A stretch of DNA of 64,000 bases from Glossina fuscipes (Eukaryota; Arthropoda; Insecta; Diptera; Glossinidae): assembly GCF_014805625.2 (NCBI RefSeq), contig NW_024003382.1, forward strand, positions 6,500 to 70,499, in the 5' to 3' direction. Positions within the stretch are counted from its first letter, which is position 1, and each line of letters opens with the position of its first letter. Below, in pieces: positions 11,726 through 22,276 of this stretch. The position numbers and the translations under genes were made by a program. The notes beneath the pieces were generated by a model. It was not told where the DNA came from, made no database searches, and was given only the letters and a program-made list of their open reading frames with translations.

Positions 11726-12966
11726 CTAGAAAAATGGCAGAAGTGCACCCTTTGAATCTTCCGATTCTAAAGAAAATGTGCTAGAAATGTATTACTCTAG
11801 ATTAGTAACGTTTAATTTTTTCTGAAAGACGGAAGTGAGTGAGTTTTAGTTAGTTTTATATTTGTGTAGTGATACATAAATATTCCCACCGTCCAGCAGA
11901 CAAAAAAGGGTCATGCCATTGATTACCAATCTGAAGTTTGATTAAGGTTTATGCTAAGGTCAGAACATTTTCTCAAGTAATCCGTAGTAATATGATGACA
12001 AACAGATATGTACACAAAGAGAAATGAGAGTATGTTAACTCTTAACATACATTCATTCTGTATGGAGAATTTTTCCGTTTGCTGAACCTTCTATGATACT
12101 TGTTTGATCCTCTTATTACAGTTTTTTAAAATCATTTAGTGCGAAAAATTTAAACTTTATTCTTCAATTTTAGTGATTGTCTCATTCCATATATGTCTTT
12201 TCCCAATAATTCTTTTGAAAAAAAATCGTTTTTCTTTTTCCTCTTGGCAGTTGTCCGTTTTTATTCTTTGAGCAAAAGATATAAATTAGTTCACACATTT
12301 CTTTGTTAAAATTGTGACCGAAGGATTACAACATCAAGTTCCAACTTATTGCTATTTTTATTATTATTGTTGTAGGAAAAATGACCAAGCGCACAAAAAA
12401 GATCTTTTTAATTTTATTACATTAGACTCGAATTTCTAGCACTCTTTCTTTAATAAAACCTGTGATAAAAAGTATTTTGCAAACTTAACAACAGGAATGA
12501 AATGCACGTACAACTTAGAAGTTAATGTTTCATCAGCATTTATGGTGCCATGCGATAAGTTCTAGTTCGATTTTTTCACCTTTTTGGTTCCCTTACCATA
12601 AGATCCACAAGATGGTCCTACACTATTTATTTTTAATTTCCTTAATGTTTGTCTGTGATCGCGTTTACTTAGTATTCATGTTCATTACTGTTCGTATTTA
12701 AAAAATCGTAAACTTCATGTAGCATTGTTGACGGCCACCTTTCGTAGCATTTACGTTTAAGTTTATGCTAAACTTTTTCGGCAATCAAAAATTTAAAACA
12801 AATCGCACTCAAACATAATTAATGTAGCCAGATATTGAAAAAAAGTTGACGGATCTTCTTGAAAATGACTTGTTCTTTTTCGAAACACTAACAGTATTGC
12901 AGCAACAGAAAGCTCCCTTAAAACAAACTCGTTATGCAAACTTATAATATTGTACGTTAGTCACAC
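11726..12966 (-). other. Putative intron between two candidate exons
   Basis: About 1.24 kb of AT-rich sequence without assignable features. On the minus strand it would start with GTGTGA (12966) and end with TTTTTCTAG. A poor alternative acceptor (TTTCTTTAG) lies near 11770. Confidence 0.3.
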
Positions 12967-13153
12967 CTGTAGTTTTTTTTTAAGTTCATCAGTATGATAT
13001 TCTCTTTTAATAACAGATTACAGTACTTGTCCACTTCCGCACCATATTCTTCTAGAATTATTCGTAAAGAAAATGTTCTACTCGGCGTTAACACAATTAA
13101 AAGAGTAGTTTTGCAGTAGTTATCTGTGAAAGCATCCACGGTTAGCTGCAACA
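12967..13153 (-). CDS. Candidate internal coding exon (unidentified gene, exon n)
   Basis: On the minus strand an acceptor (ACAACCTCAG) is followed by 187 nt open in the frame LQLTVDAFTDNYCKTTLLIV, LTPSRTFSLRIILEEYGAEV, DKYCNLLLKENIILMNLKKNY, then a donor ACTACAG|GTGTGA. It carries two incoming and two outgoing partial-codon bases. The outgoing AG joins the first A of the exon at 11725 to give Arg without breaking the frame. The middle section (RIILEEYGAEVDKYCNLLLKE) is amphipathic and protein-like. No domain was recognised, and there is no transposon signature. The acceptor's pyrimidine tract is only moderate, so the boundaries are tentative. Confidence 0.4.
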
Positions 13154-13944
13154 CTGAGGTTGTTGCTAACAGTAAAAGAAATTTACCTAAAGTGCATTTA
13201 TTATTTATTAGTTTAAGCTTGTATTAACTTTGATTTTGTGCCCAAAGCATAAGAGGGCAAAGAGGAAAAGCGAATTCGAATCGTTATTAACTCATTCGCA
13301 AAAGATCTACATCTTATCTTCTTCGCCGTGACGATAGAATGACCATAAGTTATCGTTTCTAATTAGTGTGTAAGAAGCATGTAACCTTTTGTAAGCATTT
13401 CCTTTGCTATTTAGAAATAACGAAACAAATTCACCAAAAGCGTGGCTGTTTAGTTACTGGGTTTGTTGTTTCGAGGCGACTGTGTGTTATTTGAACATTA
13501 ACGTAGTGTGTTACTAAATTTCAAAGCAAAAAAAAATCCAGTGCAATATTTAATGCTTGCACGACCAACCCAACTAATGTTTTACAGGCATCCGTGCTGC
13601 GAACAAGATGTATTATAACGTAATTAAAGAGTAGGTTTCACAGAATGGAAATTTCAAAAACCGTCGAAGCAAATTTTAAAAGTTCAAAGAAGGTCAGATA
13701 TTATAAAGTTCAATAACTTTTGAACAGTTGGAAGTAAATCATCTCGCTAATGACCAATCAATTGTCGTTTGTTCTTTACGGTAAAACCGAGAATCCGCCG
13801 AAAAAGCCTTGAAATTTTCGTAATCTCAATACAACGTATGTTATTCAAATCAATTTGGTGTTACTAATTTGTAATGCAAGTTTTGATTAAGCCTTGTCCT
13901 GCAATAAAAAAAATATAAACTCTCCTTTGGCTCTGTAACCAAAA
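13154..13944. other. Unassigned intergenic or intronic sequence
   Basis: Nothing recognised. If the minus-strand gene is real, an upstream exon should lie beyond this interval. Confidence 0.35.
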
Positions 13945-14166
13945 TTAATCCATAGGTTTGTGATGCTCTTCAATTCCCATGTAATTGAGAGAATGAGAAT
14001 GTGAACAGCGTTTTATAACAGCACCTGCTAGAATATAAGACACGAAGACCCAACAAGAGGACATTATAAATCCTGATGATGGTGTTACGCTGGAGACGGA
14101 AAATGCCGGAACTCTTTCTATAGTTGTTTGTGCTAGAAACAAAAGTGAATAACCACCTAACCACAT
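13945..14166 (-). CDS. Weak candidate: open frame with one membrane-like segment
   Basis: A 73-codon minus-strand frame reads MWLGGYSLLFLAQTTIERV and later GFIMSSCWVFVSYILAGAVI (a membrane-segment-like stretch near residues 33-52), ending EEHHKPMD. The sequence looks protein-like, but no good acceptor precedes it (only GCAAAGCAG without a pyrimidine tract). No AATAAA follows the stop, and a second overlapping frame of 64 codons is open too. No family was recognised. It may be a terminal exon or chance. Confidence 0.2.
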   Translation of the reverse strand: MWLGGYSLLFLAQTTIERVPAFSVSSVTPSSGFIMSSCWVFVSYILAGAVIKRCSHSHSLNYMGIEEHHKPMD

Positions 14167-15537
14167 ATAAATTCTGCTTTGCGATTTAAATTATTCTAAA
14201 ATGTGTGACCTTTAAATGGTTTACGGTTGCATCGCGCGTACACGAGAATTCTGGCGTAGTCAAAAGATGTGCATGGTAAAAATAATACATACGTCAATAA
14301 TTGTAGGGCGGTGTTTGCTTGTGTTTAAACGTACGCATCAAAAATTAGTGTTATGGATTAAACTACTAAAAATAAACGGACACTTCGTCCAGGCACCAAA
14401 TAGTACAAAATAAATGTGGAACTATGAAAATATAAATTTGTATAAATGGGATGACACATATGTGTACATAGGCATATGTTGTCGCTGCATGTAAGTACAA
14501 ACGACGCCTCACAAAGCCCTCTAAACGAATTAAATAAAACAAACACATTTCTGTGATAAGTGCAAAAATATAGAATGTACATTGTCTGCTGAGTAATGGA
14601 ATTTATAGATATCATTTATTCGTGTGCCTGTGGTTTTGCAAGCATATATTCTTTTCACGTTTCAAATTAGGAAAGCAAGCGAACAATCACCATTTTTCTT
14701 CAAAATACTTAGAAATAGACCAACAACAAAATATATAAAATATATATAAAGTATATAGAAAATGGAAGCAACAAAATCGTAATGAAATAAACATACAGTA
14801 GGTTATAATAAGGAGTAATAATAACTAATACGAGCACGAAATAAAAACAAACACACATTGACGGGATAGAAGGATATGATCTCGAATTCTTTTGCGCCAA
14901 GAATGCTTTCAAAAATATTTTTTATGATACCTCTGATATATTTACATGTTTGAATTTCAAATAAAATCATGTACCCAGCATAGTAACATAATAAGACCAC
15001 TTTAACTGAATCCATCAAGGAACTGTCGTGGTCCTTTGACTATATAAAGAATGTATATTGAAATCTTTGAATATTTAGATTTCGTTTGTCAATCAAAGTT
15101 CTTAAAAATTATTAGGCGGATGTGTGACCAATTGATGAGCAACAAAAATAGAGAAAAAGTGGAGAGAAAGAAAGCATGATGAATAGATATTCAGTTCAGA
15201 AAATTGGTCTAAATCGATTTACTATCTCACGTCGATTGTAAGACCTCAGATGGACGTTTTTGAGTATTACAAGATGGCCGCTCTCGTGGTGCCTAAACAA
15301 ACATAATTAAATAAATAGAGTAAGTCGAATATTTATACGCATTTGTCTTAAATTACATCCTTAGCGATTGCTAACTACTTTTGAAATTCTAACCAAAACT
15401 TTTGGTGTATTTTGCAGTACATTGTATAGCGATTAGCTATTGTTAATGAAATTCGTAAATAACTATTTATTGTCCTAACTATTCTTCTTTTTTCGCCTTG
15501 TGTAACTGTTTGTATTGCTTTGCTTTTTTTATTGTAG
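14167..15537. other. Unassigned; probably intronic
   Basis: No supported exon. Several overlapping 60-95 codon frames at 14350-15018 are Phe/Ile/Tyr-rich on the minus strand and not protein-like. The last 60 bases form the pyrimidine-rich tract of the acceptor at 15537. Confidence 0.35.
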
Positions 15538-15799
15538 CAGTTGTGAATGGAAGTATAAGACAAAATACGACATTTTCAAACGAACGACTTCGGATGTCTC
15601 TGAAGACACCATGCCCCTTACAGTTATTAGAACTAATACTCCATCCAACCAGGACAATAATGTTAAAAGAGAGATTATCCCTCCCATAAGACTGAAAAAA
15701 GTTTTAATACCAAAATTATACTTTTTACGGAGAATATCGGGGTGGTTCGGAGGGACAAGAGACGTCAATTTTAGTGCTGCTCAATCGGGGACGAGATAA
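15538..15799 (+). CDS. Candidate terminal coding exon (unidentified gene)
   Basis: A strong acceptor (TGCTTTTTTTATTGTAG) precedes an exon open for 262 nt to TAA at 15797. The frame gives SCEWKYKTKYDIFKRTTSDV, then SEDTMPLTVIRTNTPSNQDN, a basic middle (IIPPIRLKKVLIPKLYFLRR) and a Gly/Ser-containing end (GWFGGTRDVNFSAAQSGTR). AATAAA occurs at 15810-15815, eleven bases after the stop, consistent with a very short 3' UTR. The exon starts with one base completing a split codon. The charged, Thr/Asn-rich sequence would suit a C-terminal tail, but no family was recognised. The minus strand also has a long open frame here (15529-15768), which is judged a shadow because its acceptor is poor. Confidence 0.45.
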
Positions 15800-15809
15800 A
15801 CTATTTTGA

Positions 15810-15815
15810 AATAAA
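15810..15815 (+). terminator. Poly(A) signal AATAAA
   Basis: Canonical hexamer eleven bases after the stop codon of the candidate terminal exon. Supports transcription ending here on the plus strand. Confidence 0.4.
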
Positions 15816-16103
15816 CGATATGTAAAAATAATAAAATATTTAAAGTTAGCCAACACGGTTTAGAAAATGCTATGACTGATAAGTAGTGTTTAGTTTACCG
15901 GACTTGAAGTATAGGTAAGTTATTAAGTTTATTAAGATGTTTATTAAGAAATACGTCCATTGGGATATTATTTTTGTCGTCTATTTCAATTATGACACTA
16001 TACGCTGAAATACTCTACGCCACAGTACAAAAACATTGTTTAACTCGGACGTCGGCTGCAAAAGCTGAGAGACACACCAATCGAAACTGTCAAATGTTTG
16101 AAC

Positions 16104-16155
16104 ATGGCGAGCGCTTTTGGAAGCATTAGATTGCTGATTGTGCTGATAATTCACT
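16104..16155 (+). CDS. Candidate first coding exon with signal-peptide-like start
   Basis: ATG in a favourable context (GAACATGG) opens MASAFGSIRLLIVLIIH, then a consensus donor CACT|GTAAGA. Seventeen codons plus one base would be the coding part of a first exon. The short polar start, one Arg and a run of Leu/Ile/Val look like a signal peptide or membrane anchor. It lies about 0.3 kb after the poly(A) signal of the preceding candidate gene, a sensible place for a new transcription unit. A GGACG step near 16048 could be a downstream promoter element, but its spacing from an initiator is not exact. The next exon must start with two bases completing the codon; the exon at 41512 would create a stop and is excluded. 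Gene identity unknown. Confidence 0.35.
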
Positions 16156-17859
16156 GTAAGATATTGTAATGATTGGCTAATTAAACAGGGTTTTCCTTTA
16201 TTATTTTGTTAATGCCTGTTTCGTCAAAGGCAAGGGCTAAGGAACCGCAACGTTCATTGCAACTCAATAAGTAAAAATTTTCAATTGGAAAGAAAGAATG
16301 CATTATTCTTATGCTACAGGAGATGAATTAATGCATGAATCTTTAGTTTTAGTAACGGCTTACATATAATTCTTATAACTAGAAGAATAACAATAACAAA
16401 AAAGCCGGTTTTTGGCTAATTTGGTGATGTCCCCAATCCAGGGTAATGAAGTTAGGGTTTTCTGATAGATTTTAGCGTCCTTTAGGACATATAAAAAATC
16501 TGTTGTCTAAAAATGGTTATAACACGATTTTAACATTGCATTCTTTCAGTATCCGTAACGTACTTTTGCATGAGATTTACTAGCAATAACTAAGCATTTT
16601 TGGTGTTGCATTCCTAGTTAGCGACTTAATATGTTTTATATGTGCACGTTCGCTAAGATTACTTTATTTTACTTTATTGTTATTCATTTCGCAATAAATT
16701 GTAACTCAGCAAAGACATTTTTATCGAAGACATGAACCGTAAAAATGTGGGTTATCTTGGGGGGCTAACTCGACTTCAGTAGAAAAAAGAAGAAAATCCT
16801 TGTGAACATATAGATTGGGAAAGAAGTATCAAAAAAAAAAAACGTAAACATAAAGGAAAAATTACTAAAGTACTAAAAAAAAACCACGAAGAAAATCTTT
16901 TAAAAAGCCTATATCGAGAGAAAAAAAAGAGAAAAAAAAACAAAGAAAATCAAGGAGAATACAAAAAAAAGAACATTGGAAAAAAGAAAAATAGAATAAA
17001 AAAAAAAATAGCAATAAAGACAAATCGTTGGATATACATCGAGAAAACCATAAAAAAAAACCAGTTAAAAAAAAAGAGGAACATGAGGAATCTTGTGGAA
17101 AGCATATATTTAAAACAGGAAATAGGATAAACGGAAATCATCAGCAGCATGTGCAGCCTCGACACTTCACATCACCCACAGCAGATAACTCATCAACAGC
17201 ATATGCAGCCTCAACACGGCACATCCACAAGAGCAGGTAAATCATCAGCAGAAACAATTACAGCAGCGGTCACGTCAACGTCACCATCAGCACATTACCA
17301 CCCCAAGTAGGAGCCCAACAGCTGCAGCAACAGCATCATCGGCCTACACTCGTTGCTGGGAAAGAAGTAATAGATACACATCTCAGAGGTAAAACGTATA
17401 AAACTAAGTCACAAAGGCCGGTATCACGACTTCCTGGGGGGGTCCGCTCTGTGTCTTTATTCTCTCCCGAAGTGAAGGGGGACGTTTTGCTTCCTCACTG
17501 AATGCAGATCTGTCCGCTCAAATGTCTAACCTTAGACCCTAGGAACAATTAGTTTGGTTCCTCCGTCCGCACGAAAGACGAAGTACCCCTGGCTTGGGCG
17601 TACGATCATCCGCCTCTGGCTCAAACAGAATGTAAGTAACAAATGTACTTGCATAAACCTCAGAGAAGTATACTACAAACACATGTAGCATAAAACGCCA
17701 CATATTCGATATCAAAATTATCTACACAACGAGGTAAAACTATTCAAACTATGTAAATATGTACATTTGCAACCATATACAAATATACTTGAAAATCACA
17801 TACATAACTGTATAAAACGTTGTATAGACACACATAACATGTAGAAAAAAATGTATGTA
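16156..17859. other. Intergenic/intronic; A-rich tract and CAG/His-Gln-rich block
   Basis: Bases 16780-17080 are a strongly purine-rich low-complexity tract (A-rich plus strand). From about 17140 to 17340 the sequence is rich in CAG/CAT steps, with a near-duplicate CATCAGCAGCATGTGCAGCC / CATCAACAGCATATGCAGCC about 50 bases apart. It would encode His/Gln-rich peptide, but frames are broken. Bases 17410-17630 are unusually GC-rich for this window without an assignable frame. This could be the interior of the element whose LTR-like unit follows, but that is speculation. Confidence 0.35.
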
Positions 17860-18308
17860 GAAATTATAACCGATAGCATAAGCTTATAAAAACTTTTGCC
17901 TAAGCACATTGCCAGCACATACCGAACAGTCACCAAGTCATACGATTTGGTACTGGGTTAGCAGTGTGCAAAAGTATGCCGAAAATAGCAATAGAAAAAG
18001 CAGAGGGTTATGCATACGAACAAGCATAGCAATAAGAAATAAAAGGCAAAATAGCTGTAAATATCATGCATAAGCACATGAAGGTATAATCAGCATCATA
18101 GAAGCACAGCAATAAGTGGCAGTATAGTATTAGTGGTAAGATAAGTATAAGTAATTTCATACAGGTCGAAACCGAGGTTGCAGCAGAAAGTTTGACAAAC
18201 ACTTTGAAGCCAACCTAAATAAGCATACGTACAAGCATATTATCTCAAAACACATGTAAGGAAAGGTACATAAGAATATCATTGTGATAACGTGATGGTG
18301 ATGGCGAC

Positions 18309-18316
18309 TATAAAAG
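18309..18316 (+). promoter_or_regulatory. TATA box of LTR-like unit, copy 1
   Basis: TATAAAAG lies inside a block that is conserved in the second copy (TATAAACG at 57740-57733, minus strand). Conservation between the two copies supports a promoter role within the element. Confidence 0.5.
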
Positions 18317-18412
18317 AGCGTGTCCCACTACGCTCAGCCTTACAGTCGTGTCATAGCAGCTAAAGGTAACATATCATTTCTTAAAGAGTTGACTGGGACT
18401 GAGAGTTTTTGT

Positions 18413-18600
18413 GACTTTACAGATAGGGGATGGCCGGTTTAGCTTAATCGCCATCCCTGGATAACTAATAGTACTAATGACTTTACGGATAGGGAATGGT
18501 CGGTTTAGCTTAATCGCCATCCCTGAGTAAGTAATAGTACTGATGACTTCACGGATAGGGGATGGCCGGTTTAGCTTAATCGCTGTCCCTGAAGGACCGA
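18413..18600 (+). repeat. 66-bp tandem repeat, about 2.8 units
   Basis: Units start at 18413, 18479 and 18545 with GACTTTACAGATAGGGGATGG-type sequence followed by CCGGTTTAGCTTAATCGCC. The period is a multiple of three, so the antisense strand stays open as a repetitive peptide (GMAIKLNRPSPI...). That explains the 92-codon minus-strand frame at 18374-18652, which is not taken as a gene. The homologous position in copy 2 carries a repeat of the same 66-bp period. Confidence 0.85.
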
Positions 18601-18940
18601 GGAATTTTTTTTTTTTTTGACAAGAGCTAACTAGGGACAAACCGGTGGGCAAGGAAAGCTGCTATGAAACTTGCGACTTATCCGTTTCTTTTTAGCAACT
18701 CACGATATCGGAAAAAAAAGGAAAGCTAAGAACTCGTGTTCGAACAATCGATAATAAAATTCCAAGTCGGTTCCTACCTTTCTTCAAGTCGCTTATAATC
18801 TTCTTATCTAAAAATAAAAGTAAATAAGATCACTCTCGAAGGTCCGAATCATTTTTTTTATATTATAAATTGTCTTGGAAATAGTCCTGGAGTGGCTGAG
18901 TTTACCCTGCCCAAGAAGACTCGTTAGAGTATATAAATTC

Positions 18941-21740
18941 GTAACACGTATGGCTAATGTGAAAGAAACTAAAACATACTCAAATGTCTAATAAAAGGAG
19001 GAAGAGAAGGAGACATTGAACGTTTTCTACTATTTTCTTATATGAAAAGACAAGTTAATTCGGTTTTAGTTATTTCTCTTTTTCAAAGTATGTATAATTT
19101 TGTGATTAAGAACTAATCTATGTACACTTTCTAGTAAGTTTTGAATTATTTTTTATTGTAAAATAATAAATGGTAACAGTGCAGGGTAAATATATAAAAA
19201 CAATGTGGAAGTTGTTTTCTGTGTAGAAGAAGAGAGGGTTTCATGAGAAGTAAGTGACACTATGTGTGTGGGAGTAATCACGGACAGTGAAATAACGGAC
19301 CAACAAATATGTGGACACCCACTAACGGACAGGAGAACAATACCGACCGGTCCGAGGCACTGTTTTGTGACGTCAGACCATTAGCAATCCCTATAAGTTT
19401 AAATTATTTATCGTAAATGTAGCTGGACTAGCTAGGCGGGACAAAGTACAGCCCCAGTTCTATATTAATACATTACAAAATAAGAAACATATATCCGTAT
19501 GAATTGTCATAGGTTAAGCAGCCAAACTGGTGAGCTGTACTGATGCGGCCGAACAGATTCTATATGATACAATCATAAATAGATTTAAATGGCAATGGGA
19601 CATTAATTGCCTTTATTTCATTACGAAATGCGTAGAGATTATAAAAATAATTAAGCATAAATCTCACTCTTGAATTTGTAGTGATATTAGAATTCGGATA
19701 ATTTAGTTAAGTATTGGCTTAGTATATTCATATTTGAACTTATTATAATTATTATATGAAGAAGGAATCTGCTTACGGTGGGACAGCGGGATAAAGTGTA
19801 TGAAGTTATTTTTATTCAGTAATCATAGGATTAACTTGCTGAAATAAAGGTCGTCTATATGGAATCGTATTAAATGGAAAATTCGTCACTTTGAACTAAG
19901 TAAGTGATAACTTCTTCGCAACTTTGGTAAAAACTAATTCCAAACCCAACAAACGCTTACGTAGATATTTTATTTTACATAATATAGCAGTCAGCACAAT
20001 GACAGGCGAAGGCACAATTACAGCAAGGGTAGCTAACAGATACAATTATTTTAATCAATGGAATGGTTATTGAATAAACGGGAATCTTAATGGGAATCGA
20101 ATCACGGCCGATTTTCTCTCGTATTTATTTTAATAAGAAATAGCATCGTTACGGAAAATAGATTACTGTCTTTCGGGAAATTGACTTCTTTGCAAGCGGA
20201 CCTATCAGGCGAATCTGTGCCTTCCGTACAGGAAGGAATGGAAAAGATGAACTTTAAGAGAGGTATTGAAAAAATATAGGGAGAAAATTGATTAAAAACG
20301 TCTAAAGTTTTTTGGTTTTTTGAGGATAATGGGAATAAAAATTTCGATTACAAACCAATAATATTCCTTTACTTGGTCGGTCTTGAATTGTTTAAAAAAG
20401 AAAACTTCAAAATATAAAAAAAGGCTATTTGTTGATGCAAGTTCTGCATAAACTTTGGTTCAGCTCATAGCTATTAAACGAGTTCCCAAAAATCTTCTAA
20501 AAGGCCTTCTATACACACTTCCTTAATGCATCTGTGATCCACATTCTGTAATCAAATGGGTTCCTTGGGGTCCGTAAGGATTCAGTCTCGACCGAATATA
20601 TTATTACAGTTTGTTGAAATGTAGAAACGATCGTCTTAGTTGTGCTTGCCATCTTACTTTAATTCAAGGAAATACACCCTTAAGATAAATAATTAAAATA
20701 ATATCTAAAGGATATTATATAAGTGTTTTCGGTTTTTAATCAAAAACCGTAAATTTTCCTTTTGTGGTAAAAATTGAAGTCAAGGTTGATTTGAGAAACG
20801 AAATGAGCATTCAAAAAGATTATTTATAAGGTTTATTTACAGAGGACTGCCGTAATTATCATTAGTTTATGTATAAAGATACCCCGAAATAAGTTCACTA
20901 AATAAATAATTTCCTACCAATAAGGGAAACTCTACAACATGCATAGTAAATAACTTTTCAATCAACCCAACATATTAATAAGAAGAGGTAGTATGTTGAA
21001 ACGGTGCCCTTGTTGTTTCAAGAGTGTATGTCTATAAGTACACTGTGAATGTGTTTACCCAATTATAATAACCTAGGTATAATGTTCATAATCACCATTT
21101 TTTTTTTTTTTTTTTTTTTGTAGTTAACGTTGTTCTTTGTACTTTTATAAAAGTATTTTCCCGTCCAAGCAAAAATTGATATTAAAAATTAGCCAAAGTA
21201 AATCGTTTATGTGTTGGCTTACTATTACATATACCATAGCGGATACCATATATGAACCGGTGTACTTACGACTAAAGTATTTAATATTATATAGGAAAAA
21301 ATTAAAAAAGTTTGCGAAACTTATCTGTTAAAAAGAAAATGTAATAAAATATGAACAGTTTTTGTTAATACGCATAGCAAGGTTTAAAGTAATGTTTATT
21401 ATTAAAATTTTAGCAGTGATAACGACCACTGGATTTTACAATTTATGACTCCCTTGCTGCCTTTTGTGGCGGGTACTTAAATTCTGCATCTAAAAAAATG
21501 CACGGAAAAGATTACACCAGCAAATACGTAATTCATTAATCAAGACATACAATGATATTCAAACACAAGATTTATCTTGTGTAGTTTATGAGCCTTGCGC
21601 AGAAAACCCTTTTGCTACTCCTTTCGAGAAACAGATGTTTTTTCAGTTCACGTGGTACTGTAGGCGAGTCCTTTAACCAATTTGTCTCGTTTCCAATAAC
21701 AATTTGCTTAGAAAGACTTCAATGGTTCTGCAAATTTGAA
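18941..21740. other. Unassigned intergenic sequence
   Basis: No gene is supported. A GC-richer patch at 19265-19400 has no sustained frame. A run of 22 T lies at 21098-21119. The rest is AT-rich. Confidence 0.4.
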
Positions 21741-21955
21741 GTCGATAAGGGCGTTTAAACGGATAAGAGAATGTTTACAACAAAGTTTACACAGACGGAC
21801 AGATGCCCTCACGAACAGACGGACAGACGGACATGCTTAAATCAGTTCAGACCAACAATATATTTACTTCGTGGGGTGTCGCAATTCTCTTTCCGGGCAA
21901 CTTTTTGACAAAATGAACTCATCCTTCGATGATGGGTATAAAAAACAAATATATA
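21741..21955 (-). repeat. Dispersed repeat family A, near-complete copy
   Basis: Read on the minus strand the blocks are CGAAGGATGAGTTCATTTTG, TCAAAAAGTTG, CACCCCACGAAGTAAATATA, then a GTCCGTCTGTCCGTCTG run and TGTAAACATTC. This is the order seen at 52.96-53.2 kb. The (TA)-like step and the (GTCY)n run flanking a core match the published description of dipteran mini-me elements, as I recall it. It ends next to the assembly gap. Confidence 0.6.
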
Positions 21956-21977
21956 TTTTTCCTTCCACAGGAACATC

Positions 21978-22077
21978 NNNNNNNNNNNNNNNNNNNNNNN
22001 NNNNNNNNNNNNNNNNNNNNNNNNNNNNNNNNNNNNNNNNNNNNNNNNNNNNNNNNNNNNNNNNNNNNNNNNNNNNN
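21978..22077. other. Assembly gap (100 N)
   Basis: Exactly 100 N, the conventional size for a scaffold gap of unknown length. Two apparent open frames running through it (21871-22086, 21929-22180) are artefacts. Confidence 0.99.
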
Positions 22078-22276
22078 GAAAAATAATTACCTATTTATTT
22101 ATTCAAAATTGGTTACGAAAACGAATTGCATCCAAAAACTAGAAGAACTCCAAACAAGCCAAAATTTAACCTTAATCTAATACTACCATTAATAATAATG
22201 ATACCAATATAAAAACTATTTAACCGTCTAGCACTCATTAATTATTTGCATTACGCATTCATTATATACTACATTT

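Larger units (their letters stand above)
17860..18940 (+). mobile_element. LTR-like transposon unit, copy 1 (TATA box, 66-bp tandem repeat, poly(A) signal)
   Basis: This stretch is homologous, in reverse orientation, to 57175-58025. Shared blocks in order are TTTTGCCTAAG, TCATACGATTTGGTAC, GATGGTGATGGCGACTATAA with AGCGTGTCCCACTACGCTCA, a 66-bp tandem repeat, an AGGTCCGAATC block, TCTTGGAAATAGTCCTGGAG, and AAGAAGACTCGTTA at the end. A TATA box followed by transcribed-looking sequence and a downstream AATAAAA is the layout of a long terminal repeat. Clear TG...CA ends and a target duplication were not established, so LTR identity is an inference. Family unknown. It might be a solo LTR or flank an internal part upstream. 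Confidence 0.55.

Noticed and set aside
15529..15768. 79-codon minus-strand frame with membrane-like segments
   Set aside because: A possible donor (ACT|GTAAGG) exists, but the acceptor lacks a pyrimidine tract. The plus strand has a better acceptor, stop and AATAAA.
18374..18652. 92-codon minus-strand frame with repeated peptide
   Set aside because: Produced by the 66-bp tandem repeat whose period is a multiple of three.
21871..22180. Two open frames running through N
   Set aside because: Artefacts of the assembly gap.
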